The notes below the pieces were generated by a model, which saw only the letters and a program-made list of their open reading frames with translations, searched no databases and was not told the origin of the DNA. From UBA4823 sp034436035 (GTDB lineage Bacteria; Chloroflexota; Anaerolineae; Anaerolineales; UBA4823): a stretch of 5,361 nucleotides of DNA. The stretch lies in NCBI GenBank assembly GCA_034436035.1, contig DAOTVW010000353.1:1-5361 (forward strand). Direction: 5' to 3'. The number at the start of each line of letters is the position of its first letter. Position 1 is the first letter of the stretch. Shown here piece by piece: positions 1-5,227 of the stretch. The translations under genes were made by a program, and so were the position numbers.

Positions 1-146
1 ATTGGATCGTGTTCAACCCAGCCGGGCTGAGGATAGATCTGTTCATGCTCTTTTTGCTCGACGGCGACGACCTTTCCGCTATGGTCGAAGACCATGAAGC
101 GGGTGCTGGTCGTACCTTGATCAATTGCAGCTGAGTACTTGGCCAT
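1..146 (-). CDS. glpK: Glycerol kinase, N-terminal part (runs off the left edge)
   Basis: This gene encodes the ATP-dependent kinase that converts cytoplasmic glycerol to sn-glycerol 3-phosphate. Only the first 48 codons are present. The N-terminus has the FGGY-kinase phosphate-binding strand and loop, AIDQGTTSTR (residues 7-16), and the segment EQIYPQPGWVEHDP (35-48), which is a near-exact glycerol kinase signature in bacteria (E. coli has EQIYPKPGWVEHDP). The ATG at 146 is chosen because a GGAGG lies 6 nt upstream (complement of 153-157) and the protein begins just before the conserved first strand, as in the family. It lies 34 nt downstream of dhaL in the same direction with no visible terminator, so it is probably the fourth gene of the glpF-dhaK-dhaL operon. 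Family assignment is firm; integrity of the rest of the gene cannot be judged. Confidence 0.95.
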   Translation of the reverse strand, partial: MAKYSAAIDQGTTSTRFMVFDHSGKVVAVEQKEHEQIYPQPGWVEHDP

Positions 147-180
147 AGCTAGCCTCCATTGACTTGAAAATATGTTGGGC

Positions 181-816
181 CTACGTGTCCTTCCACACTT
201 CAGCGGCAGCGTTGATGATTAAGTAAGATGAAGTTGCACCTGGATCCTGGTGGCCGATACTACGCTCGCCAAGGTAGCTTGCACGACCTTTACGCGCCAG
301 CATGGGGATAGTGGCTTGCATGCCATCCTTGGCTGCTTGGGCGGATATCGCTAGCGCTGCACCTATTGCTGAGTGATTTTCTGCGGCCTTTTTGAGAGCT
401 TCAAAGGCGGGGAGCAAGGCATCAACCATAGTCTTATCGCCAGGCTCGGCTTTACCACGCATGATTACCCCATTCACTGCAGCGTCAAGTGCTGCCACCA
501 AATCTTCCAAGGTAAGTTCCATCTTACCGGTAGTCTTCATTCCAATTTGAAGGAAAAAGGTTCCATACAGTGGTCCACCTGCGCCGCCAACTGTGGAAAG
601 GAGCGTCATACCCACCGTCTTGAAAATCGTCCCGATGTCCTTATCAGCCAAATCGGACATTTTATTCATCACAGCTCGGAAACCGCGGTCCATGTTTGCT
701 CCGTGATCCGCATCGCCAATGGCGGCATCAAGCTGAGTAAGAAAATCTTTATTCTCAGACAGCACAGAAGCGCAGGCTTTTATCCACTCCAATGTTTGGT
801 CACGGGAAATAGGCAT
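181..816 (-). CDS. dhaL: Dihydroxyacetone kinase, ADP-binding subunit DhaL
   Basis: DhaL is the nucleotide-binding subunit that transfers phosphate to DHA held covalently by DhaK, giving DHA phosphate. The Mg/ADP-binding motif is clear: D30 (in QLDAAIGD), D35 and D37 (GDADHG). These are the same numbers as in E. coli DhaL, which supports the ATG at 816 and a 211-aa protein (E. coli 210 aa). Further hallmarks are STVGGAGGPLYGTFF (74-88), RGKAEPGDKTMVDAL and, near the C-terminus, GRASYLGERSIGHQDPGA. An in-frame GTG at 879 would add 21 residues and overlap the dhaK stop. I prefer 816 because a GAGGGAG SD (complement of 823-829) sits 6 nt upstream. In PTS-type systems DhaL keeps its ADP bound and is rephosphorylated by DhaM; no dhaM is visible, so PTS versus direct ATP use is open. 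In E. coli, DhaL-ADP is also the coactivator of DhaR. Confidence 0.95.
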   Translation of the reverse strand: MPISRDQTLEWIKACASVLSENKDFLTQLDAAIGDADHGANMDRGFRAVMNKMSDLADKDIGTIFKTVGMTLLSTVGGAGGPLYGTFFLQIGMKTTGKMELTLEDLVAALDAAVNGVIMRGKAEPGDKTMVDALLPAFEALKKAAENHSAIGAALAISAQAAKDGMQATIPMLARKGRASYLGERSIGHQDPGATSSYLIINAAAEVWKDT

Positions 817-871
817 GATTTGCTCCCTCAACCGTCGGTATCCGATAAATCGATTTTCAAGGGAAAAAGGG

Positions 872-1873
872 TTATGCACCCCATCGCAAGCCGGCGGTTT
901 TAACCGGCGCGTCCCATAACTTGAGCATATCTTCGTCCATTTTTAGCAAGGTGATCGAGATTCCCGCCATCTCGAGGCTGGTAATGTAAGGTCCAATTAG
1001 ATTGCGCACTACCTTCAAACCATGCTGCTCCGCGATTTGGTGGGCTTTGCGGTAAGCAATGTAGAGTTCGATGAGAGGAGTGCCACCCATACTATTAACG
1101 AATAGCAACACCTCATCACCTTGTTTGAATGGCAAATCATTGATCACTGGCTCGATGAGCATTTCGACGATTTCATCGGCCGGTTTTAGCTTCATGCGCG
1201 TGCGCCCTGGTTCACCATGAATACCGATGCCAATCTCGATCTCATCCTCCGGCAAGTCAAATGTCGGTTTACCGACATGGGGGACAGTGCAAGAGGTGAG
1301 TGCCATGCCCATACTTCGTCCGCGATCCTTCACTTTGCGACACACGTCAGCTACTTGCTGAAGGGAGCGGCGTTCCTCGGCGGCAGCCCCACACAATTTC
1401 TCGGCCAACACAGTACTACCGACCCCGCGCCGTCCGGCGGTATAGAGGCTATTTTGAACCGCTACGTCATCATCAATGATGACGCTTTCGACTTGGATGC
1501 CCTCTGCACGGGCTAAGTCTGCGGCCATTTCGAAGTTCATGATATCTCCGGTGTAGTTCTTGACGATGTGTAGCACACCGGCGCCGCCATTGATCGATTT
1601 GGTAGCTTCCAGCATTTGGTCGGGGGTGGGTGAGGTGAAGACGGCGCCGGGACAGGCGGCATCCAACATGCCCATGCCAACATACCCGCCGTGCATTGGC
1701 TCGTGTCCGGATCCGCCGCCAGATAGTACCGCAACTTTTCCTTGAACAGGGGCATCAGCGCGGACGATGTAATTAGGGTTGAAATGCACCTTAACAAGTT
1801 GCGGATGGGCTAAGGCAATCCCCTCTAGCTCTTCCTTGACCACATTCTCCGGATCATTGATCAATTTCTTCAT
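872..1873 (-). CDS. dhaK: Dihydroxyacetone kinase, substrate-binding subunit DhaK
   Basis: DhaK is a cytoplasmic subunit that holds DHA as a hemiaminal on a histidine while DhaL phosphorylates it. At 333 aa it is close to the usual length for single-domain bacterial DhaK (about 330-356). The conserved sites are present: SGGGSGHEP (51-59, with H57 equivalent to E. coli His56), KNYTGD (105-110, with D110 as the general-base Asp) and GIGIHGEPG (215-223, with H219 as the covalent DHA-binding His). The C-terminal KLWDAPVKTAGLRWG is also typical. It has no fused DhaL domain, unlike eukaryotic or Citrobacter one-piece kinases; DhaL is the separate next gene. The ATG is preceded by an AGGAGG that lies in the loop of a small inverted repeat. 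The gene starts 27 nt after glpF stops, which indicates cotranscription. In E. coli, DhaK acts as corepressor of DhaR; the DhaR-like gene nearby suggests the same loop here (inference). Confidence 0.96.
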   Translation of the reverse strand: MKKLINDPENVVKEELEGIALAHPQLVKVHFNPNYIVRADAPVQGKVAVLSGGGSGHEPMHGGYVGMGMLDAACPGAVFTSPTPDQMLEATKSINGGAGVLHIVKNYTGDIMNFEMAADLARAEGIQVESVIIDDDVAVQNSLYTAGRRGVGSTVLAEKLCGAAAEERRSLQQVADVCRKVKDRGRSMGMALTSCTVPHVGKPTFDLPEDEIEIGIGIHGEPGRTRMKLKPADEIVEMLIEPVINDLPFKQGDEVLLFVNSMGGTPLIELYIAYRKAHQIAEQHGLKVVRNLIGPYITSLEMAGISITLLKMDEDMLKLWDAPVKTAGLRWGA

Positions 1874-1874
1874 A

Positions 1875-1892
1875 ATACCACCTCCTTGGTAT
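1875..1892 (-). promoter_or_regulatory. dhaK SD displayed in the loop of a 6-bp inverted repeat
   Basis: Reading the minus strand, ATACCA and TGGTAT form a perfect 6-bp inverted repeat, and the 6-nt loop between them is exactly the dhaK SD AGGAGG (complement of 1881-1886). The start codon follows 7 nt after the SD. The SD is certain from position and sequence; the hairpin is a prediction from the arms alone. It could present the SD in a loop, hide it when bound by a factor, or be a chance match. Confidence 0.6.
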
Positions 1893-1900
1893 GAGGCGGG

Positions 1901-2749
1901 TCACTTTTGGGAAACATTAGATACGGTGGCAGGTGTAGCAGCTTGTGAAGGTGCTTCTTTCGCCGGCAGGAATGGCGAAATGAACCAATCATAAAGAATC
2001 GCACCAATCGTACCACCAATGATGGTCACAATTACAGGTGGCACTAGCCAGTAGATGCCATTGAAGAGGTTTGGCGTACCTGCCAGGGTACCGAAAAGAC
2101 GCGGACCCAGATCGCGTGCGGGGTTGATAGCATATCCACTCGGCCCGCCCAAGGACAAACCGACCGCTAGTACAGTACCACCAACCAGGAAGGGACCAAG
2201 ATTGAAGGAGAGGCCCATGTTCTTTTGGTCTCCGCTCGCCAAAACACCCCAAAGCAGAACCATGGTGCCGAAGAACTCTGCTAGTGAGGCGTTGAGCAGG
2301 GAATATTGACCTACCGCACCTCCGCTGGCGGTACCGCCCCAGAATGCCTGGCCAAAGACGGATCCTGGACCGGTGCACCAAACATTTGGCATGCCTGCAT
2401 TGACAAGACCATCATGGTAGACCAAGTAGACGCCCAGAGCACCTACGAAGGCACCTGCTATTTGAGCGATTATATAAGGGACTACCTTGGCCCAAGGGAA
2501 ACCCCTTTTGACGGCTAACGCGATGGTCACAGCCGGGTTGATATGAGCGCCTGAAACCCCGCCTGCGACATAGACGGCCACGACCACCGCGAAGGCCCAT
2601 CCGATGGTTATCGTGTTCCAGTTGTAGGCCTGAGAGGCTAGACGAGGAGCCAGCCCCACCTCGGCCACAACGCCGTCACCCAGCAAGATTAGGATGAACG
2701 TGCCAAAAAATTCGGCGACTAATTCGCCAAACAAACCTCTGCTTTTCAT
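1901..2749 (-). CDS. glpF: Glycerol uptake facilitator (aquaglyceroporin, MIP family)
   Basis: This is an inner-membrane channel for facilitated entry of glycerol (and possibly DHA). At 282 aa it resembles E. coli GlpF (281 aa). It carries both pore-helix NPA motifs, GAHINPAVT (68-75, NPA 71-73) and GYAINPARDLGPR (205-217, NPA 209-211). The second is followed by R212 and D213; this Arg of the selectivity filter and the following Asp mark aquaglyceroporins rather than strict water channels. W51 matches the filter Trp of E. coli GlpF, while the filter Phe appears as Y206, still aromatic. Several hydrophobic stretches fit the six-helix fold. The last 20 residues form an Ala/Pro/Ser/Thr-rich cytoplasmic tail. 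The ATG at 2749 has an AAAAGGAGG SD (complement of 2758-2766) with 8-nt spacing. It is first in the operon after the promoter near 2890. Confidence 0.95.
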   Translation of the reverse strand: MKSRGLFGELVAEFFGTFILILLGDGVVAEVGLAPRLASQAYNWNTITIGWAFAVVVAVYVAGGVSGAHINPAVTIALAVKRGFPWAKVVPYIIAQIAGAFVGALGVYLVYHDGLVNAGMPNVWCTGPGSVFGQAFWGGTASGGAVGQYSLLNASLAEFFGTMVLLWGVLASGDQKNMGLSFNLGPFLVGGTVLAVGLSLGGPSGYAINPARDLGPRLFGTLAGTPNLFNGIYWLVPPVIVTIIGGTIGAILYDWFISPFLPAKEAPSQAATPATVSNVSQK

Positions 2750-2829
2750 TGTATGATCCTCCTTTTGGAAAAAGAAAAAATAGTATGGAATTGAACATAA
2801 TGATTGAAAAGAATCATTATTCTTTCCAT
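2746..2829 (-). CDS. Possible leader ORF overlapping the glpF start (27 codons)
   Basis: The glpF leader contains an ORF of 27 codons plus stop. It starts with ATG at 2829, preceded by AAAGGAGG (complement of 2833-2840) at 3-nt spacing. It ends in TGA at 2746-2748, which overlaps the glpF ATG as ATGA. The peptide begins MERIMILFNHY and is rich in Phe, Ile and Arg; its last codons (SKRR) are the glpF SD itself. I recognise no family. The 3-nt SD spacing is short, though the DhaR-like gene in this window shows the same spacing. The ORF could serve translational coupling to glpF or as a sensing leader peptide. It could equally be a chance frame in AT-rich DNA next to a spare SD. Confidence 0.3.
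   Translation of the reverse strand: MERIMILFNHYVQFHTIFSFSKRRIIQ
2797..2820. repeat. Perfect 9-bp inverted repeat in the glpF leader
   Basis: ATAATGATT (2797-2805) and AATCATTAT (2812-2820) are perfect inverted copies separated by six bases (GAAAAG on the plus strand). It lies in the untranslated leader of glpF and inside the possible leader ORF, about 60-80 nt downstream of the predicted transcription start. It could be an operator for a dimeric regulator or an AT-rich RNA hairpin. It lacks the GC stem and uridine run of an intrinsic terminator. Confidence 0.6.
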
Positions 2830-2849
2830 CTACCTCCTTTCCCGGAGAA

Positions 2850-2863
2850 CCAAACCGTTTTCA
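2850..2863 (-). promoter_or_regulatory. cre-like site downstream of the glpF promoter
   Basis: On the minus strand TGAAAACGGTTTGG matches the catabolite-responsive element consensus TGWNANCGNTNWCA except for the last two bases. It would lie about 17-30 nt downstream of the predicted start, a usual location for CcpA roadblock repression of glycerol genes in Firmicutes. This is a consensus match only, and it has meaning only if the host has a CcpA-type regulator. Confidence 0.25.
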
Positions 2864-2886
2864 AATTAAAAAGTTGATCTTTATTT

Positions 2887-2914
2887 ATGATAGAGGTTAT
2901 TAGAACAGTGTCAA
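2887..2914 (-). promoter_or_regulatory. Housekeeping (sigma-70/sigma-A) promoter of the glpF-dhaK-dhaL-glpK operon
   Basis: On the minus strand a perfect -35 TTGACA (complement of 2909-2914) is followed after 16 bp by TATCAT (complement of 2887-2892), 5 of 6 to the -10 consensus. The transcript should start near 2879-2881, giving a leader of about 130 nt before glpF. The 252-bp region 2750-3001 contains no GC dinucleotide, which rules out a normal sigma-54 -24/-12 promoter. Strength and start are inferred, not measured. Confidence 0.7.
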
Positions 2915-2936
2915 TTAAATGGTGATATTATTTATC

Positions 2937-2979
2937 AATTTGGAACATATACTGAAATTATCTGTTTTATTTTGAAACA
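2937..2979 (-). repeat. Pair of direct repeats upstream of the glpF promoter (possible activator sites)
   Basis: On the minus strand TGTTTCAAAAT (complement of 2969-2979) and TGTTCCAAATT (complement of 2937-2947) agree at 9 of 11 positions. They start 32 bp apart, close to three helical turns, and lie about 25-65 bp upstream of the -35. That is where a DNA-bound activator of a housekeeping promoter would sit. AT-rich composition makes chance likeness likely, so this is tentative. Confidence 0.25.
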
Positions 2980-3001
2980 ATATATGAAAAATTTATTGAT
3001 A

Positions 3002-4978
3002 TTAATCCAAACGATATTGATCAACGGGGATCCGAAATCGTTTGAGCTTCCGCCATACTGTTGAGCGACTTATGCCCAATATCTTTGCCATTTTGGACAT
3101 ATTTCCTTTACATAAACGAGCAGTTTGCAAGAGTGCTTCTCGCTCCAAATCTAAGAGTGAGGAGGGAACCCCCTGGCCGGCGTCGGCCATATTGATTAGA
3201 AACGGTTGTCGAATCGCTTCGGGGAGGTGTACGCTTTCGATCTCACCGCTTGGTCCTGTTTGAATGGCAGCCAATTCCAGGATGGCCTCCAACTCGGGTA
3301 TATTCCCAGGCCAAGGATATTTTTTGAGCAACTCAATGACCCCTGGTGCAAGGTGAAGAGTTCGATCTAAATTACGAGAATAACGATCCAGTATCCGCTC
3401 AACTAAGATAGGGAGATCCCTTTTACGCTCACGCAGAGGAGGGACATTGATATCAAAACCACGTAAACGATAATAGAGATCAGCACGAAATCTTCCCTTA
3501 GATACCAGATGTTCAAGGTTCTCGGAAGTGGCGGCTATGATACGGACATCTAAATGTATGGGATGATCACCTCCCAATCGTTGCACAAAACCAAGATCTA
3601 TCACATTCAGCAGTACCGATTGAGCCTCCAGTGGTAAGGCATGTACATCCTGGAAAAATATTGTACCGCCATTCGCCAGTTCGAATTTTCCTGGTCGTCC
3701 GTTTGGATGTTTATGCGGATTGTTCTCCTCGTACCCTAAGAGTTCGCTCACAATTAATTCGTTGGGGATCGTAGAACAGGCAAAGACGACAAAAGGACCA
3801 TCCTTTCGTGGCCCAGCGTTATGTATGGAACTAGCTAGCACTTTTTTCCCGGTGCCGCTTTCACCACGAATTAAAACACATGCACGAGCAGAAGCAGCAA
3901 TATGTGCTGTGCGGATAATGTGATGCATCTCCATCGAATCAGAGACGATGTCTGCGAAACTGGAAGTAGCCAGGAACCCAGATTGCTGCTGGACTAACTG
4001 ACGAACTTCTTTATCCTGGCGTATCGTTATTAGAGTGGAAGGTTGTTCATCCCTCTTCGTTTTAATGAAACGCAAAGTTAGAATACAGCTAATCAGATTA
4101 TCTCCCAATTTGATACTGGCCTCTACATTAGTCAGAGGTAGTTTCTCAAGGATAGCTTCCTCGACAAATGCGGGGAATTCAATAATTCCTTTGATTTGTC
4201 TCCCTAAGAGAACTCTAGCGGGTTGTCCCAGGATTTTGGCGGCGGCTGCGTTGATATGCATGAGTACATTACTTTCATTCCACAATAAGATGCCATCGTT
4301 TATCGCTCCGAGAATAGCGTTCAATTCACCCAATTGTTTGTTTTGTTCTTCGAGTAGCAAGTTCGATTTCAGCTGGCCTTCTATTGCGCGTGCACCTGCT
4401 ACTACCAGACCCAAGCTGTGTGGTCCTTGATGGAAAGCCCGATTTATAACCGAAATGCTTCCCAGAGGTTTGCCAGTGATATCGAAGATGGGAGCCGAGG
4501 CTTCTGATAAAGTATGAAAGGCTTTAAGGAAATGCTCTGCACCTTTCACTCTCATTGGAATTCTTTCTAACATAGAAAGATGGATTGCATTTGTGCCCAC
4601 ATGCTCTTCAGACAGGAGCGTACCGGTTGTAATTCCTATCGTTTCCAATCGGTGTAGCATGTCCTGGTCACCAATTAAATTGATTAAATATCCTGTGCTA
4701 TTCGCAAGACCAATCGCGCTGGAAGATCCTTCTATATATTGATAGATATCTTCCATAATAGGTTGAGCTATAGAGACTAAGTCCAAATTTGATATCTGCG
4801 TTGCAAGTAGATTATCAGAAGTAAGGCGGTTAAAACGTGGTCGTTGATATGGATTTAAACGCGACCAACAGCGTTCCCAGGAGGCAACTATCCTCAGGTC
4901 GAGAGTCTCAGGTATTTTATGCGTTTCGATGAAACTCTTCCAGACCTCAACCAGGGGATCTCGAGTCTCCGTGAGCAT
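3002..4978 (-). CDS. dhaR: DhaR-like transcriptional activator (GAF-PAS-AAA+-Fis HTH)
   Basis: This 658-aa cytoplasmic regulator probably controls the adjacent glpF-dhaKL-glpK operon (E. coli DhaR is about 640 aa). Region order: an N-terminal SWERC element (33-37); a GAF-like sensory region (about 66-205); a PAS domain (about 217-320, with LNAILGAINDGILLWNE); an AAA+ domain (about 340-575); and a Fis-type HTH (about 613-650, ending GISRSTVWRKLKRF). Walker A is intact (GESGTGK, 372-378), as are the LYYRL (501-505) and PPLRER (513-518) elements. The sigma-54 contact loop GAFTGA is missing: after ELLGYE (412-417) comes NNPHKHPNGRPGKFE. Walker B reads IFFQD (440-444) instead of LFLDE, and WPGNIPELE has Pro561 where most relatives have the sensor II Arg. 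As I recall, E. coli DhaR also lacks GAFTGA and works at a sigma-70 promoter with DhaK and DhaL as partners. The ATG at 4978 has AGGAGG (complement of 4982-4987) only 3 nt away, but no better start exists nearby. An AcoR-type regulator of another substrate is the alternative. Confidence 0.85.
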   Translation of the reverse strand: MLTETRDPLVEVWKSFIETHKIPETLDLRIVASWERCWSRLNPYQRPRFNRLTSDNLLATQISNLDLVSIAQPIMEDIYQYIEGSSSAIGLANSTGYLINLIGDQDMLHRLETIGITTGTLLSEEHVGTNAIHLSMLERIPMRVKGAEHFLKAFHTLSEASAPIFDITGKPLGSISVINRAFHQGPHSLGLVVAGARAIEGQLKSNLLLEEQNKQLGELNAILGAINDGILLWNESNVLMHINAAAAKILGQPARVLLGRQIKGIIEFPAFVEEAILEKLPLTNVEASIKLGDNLISCILTLRFIKTKRDEQPSTLITIRQDKEVRQLVQQQSGFLATSSFADIVSDSMEMHHIIRTAHIAASARACVLIRGESGTGKKVLASSIHNAGPRKDGPFVVFACSTIPNELIVSELLGYEENNPHKHPNGRPGKFELANGGTIFFQDVHALPLEAQSVLLNVIDLGFVQRLGGDHPIHLDVRIIAATSENLEHLVSKGRFRADLYYRLRGFDINVPPLRERKRDLPILVERILDRYSRNLDRTLHLAPGVIELLKKYPWPGNIPELEAILELAAIQTGPSGEIESVHLPEAIRQPFLINMADAGQGVPSSLLDLEREALLQTARLCKGNMSKMAKILGISRSTVWRKLKRFRIPVDQYRLD

Positions 4979-5005
4979 AATCCTCCTGTAGATATTTAAT
5001 ATGGA

Positions 5006-5017
5006 TAATACGTATTA
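5006..5017. repeat. 12-bp perfect palindrome upstream of the DhaR-like gene
   Basis: TAATACGTATTA is a perfect palindrome about 27 bp upstream of the regulator's start codon. Its right half reads as TATTAT-like -10 material on the minus strand, so it might overlap the regulator's own promoter or be an autoregulatory operator. No clear -35 partner is visible. Confidence 0.35.
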
Positions 5018-5082
5018 AAAATTTCAAACAATAACATTATTTTACCTTGAAATCATGAGAGAAGAGTGTTCATACATATCAG

Positions 5083-5094
5083 TTATTATAATAA
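5083..5094. repeat. 12-bp AT-only palindrome in the divergent intergenic region
   Basis: TTATTATAATAA is a perfect palindrome. On the minus strand it contains TATAAT, a possible -10 for the DhaR-like gene, with only a weak ACGACA 15 bp upstream as -35. AT-only palindromes arise easily by chance here. Confidence 0.25.
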
Positions 5095-5131
5095 TATACT
5101 TTACCTGTCGTTTTAAATCATTAATGCCTTA

Positions 5132-5143
5132 AAGTAATTACTT
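5132..5143. repeat. 12-bp palindrome abutting the -35 of the CsoR-like gene
   Basis: AAGTAATTACTT is a perfect palindrome whose last two bases are the first two bases of the TTGACA -35 box at 5142-5147. A protein bound here would touch the promoter, so it is a candidate operator distinct from the G/C-tract repeat downstream. Confidence 0.3.
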
Positions 5144-5170
5144 GACAAAATTGATCATTATGGTTATTAT
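5142..5170 (+). promoter_or_regulatory. Strong housekeeping promoter of the CsoR-like gene
   Basis: A perfect -35 TTGACA (5142-5147) is followed after exactly 17 bp by TATTAT (5165-5170), 5 of 6 to the -10 consensus. The transcript should begin near 5176-5178, which is the left edge of the G/C-tract inverted repeat. The untranslated leader would be about 50 nt. Confidence 0.75.
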
Positions 5171-5175
5171 ACAAG

Positions 5176-5203
5176 TATCCCCTCCCCCATGGGGGGGGCC
5201 ATA
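5176..5203. promoter_or_regulatory. Probable CsoR-type operator (C/G-tract inverted repeat)
   Basis: A 28-bp imperfect inverted repeat is centred between 5189 and 5190. Its core CCCCCATGGGGG (5184-5195) is perfect. It is extended by CC/GG across one mismatch, and TAT (5176-5178) pairs with ATA (5201-5203) across two unpaired bases on each side. C/G tracts with A/T edges around a dyad are the known form of CsoR/RcnR-family operators. It begins 5 bp after the -10 box and covers the predicted start site, so a bound repressor would block the promoter. The G run is eight bases long. Confidence 0.7.
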
Positions 5204-5227
5204 GAGCGGAAAGGTATGTTCTGAATC

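Noticed and set aside
817..879. 21-residue N-terminal extension of DhaL from a GTG at 879
   Set aside because: The ATG at 816 has a well-spaced SD and places the metal-binding aspartates at 30, 35 and 37, as in E. coli DhaL. The GTG would overlap the dhaK stop without a good SD.
373..1994. Plus-strand and alternative-frame ORFs overlapping dhaL and dhaK (for example 373-903, 1217-1516, 1560-1745, 1779-1994 on plus; 1537-1797 on minus)
   Set aside because: Their products show no recognisable family features, they lack convincing SDs, and they lie opposite or inside genes whose catalytic motifs are intact. They are shadow frames.
1989..2600. Alternative-frame ORFs inside glpF (1989-2381 and 2412-2600 minus; 2055-2309 and 2306-2518 plus)
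   Set aside because: glpF reads without interruption through both NPA motifs, and the alternative products have compositions typical of out-of-frame reading.
2975..3001. Intrinsic terminator after the DhaR-like gene (TATTG/CAATA arms around an AT loop)
   Set aside because: The stem is five AT-rich pairs with no GC core and no clear uridine run after it. Read-through from the regulator into glpF remains possible.
3042..4430. Plus-strand ORFs inside the DhaR-like gene (3042-3263, 3720-3923, 4035-4430)
   Set aside because: They are antisense to conserved HTH, AAA+ and PAS coding sequence and have no recognisable domain.
5176..5203. C/G-tract dyad read as a transcription terminator or G-quadruplex
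   Set aside because: There is no uridine run after it, it directly follows a -10 box rather than a gene end, and there is only one G run, so an operator fits better.
5216..5224. Two-codon ORF ATG TTC TGA just upstream of the CsoR-like start
   Set aside because: Only one base separates it from the SD-like GGAAAGG, so initiation there is unlikely. It looks like chance.
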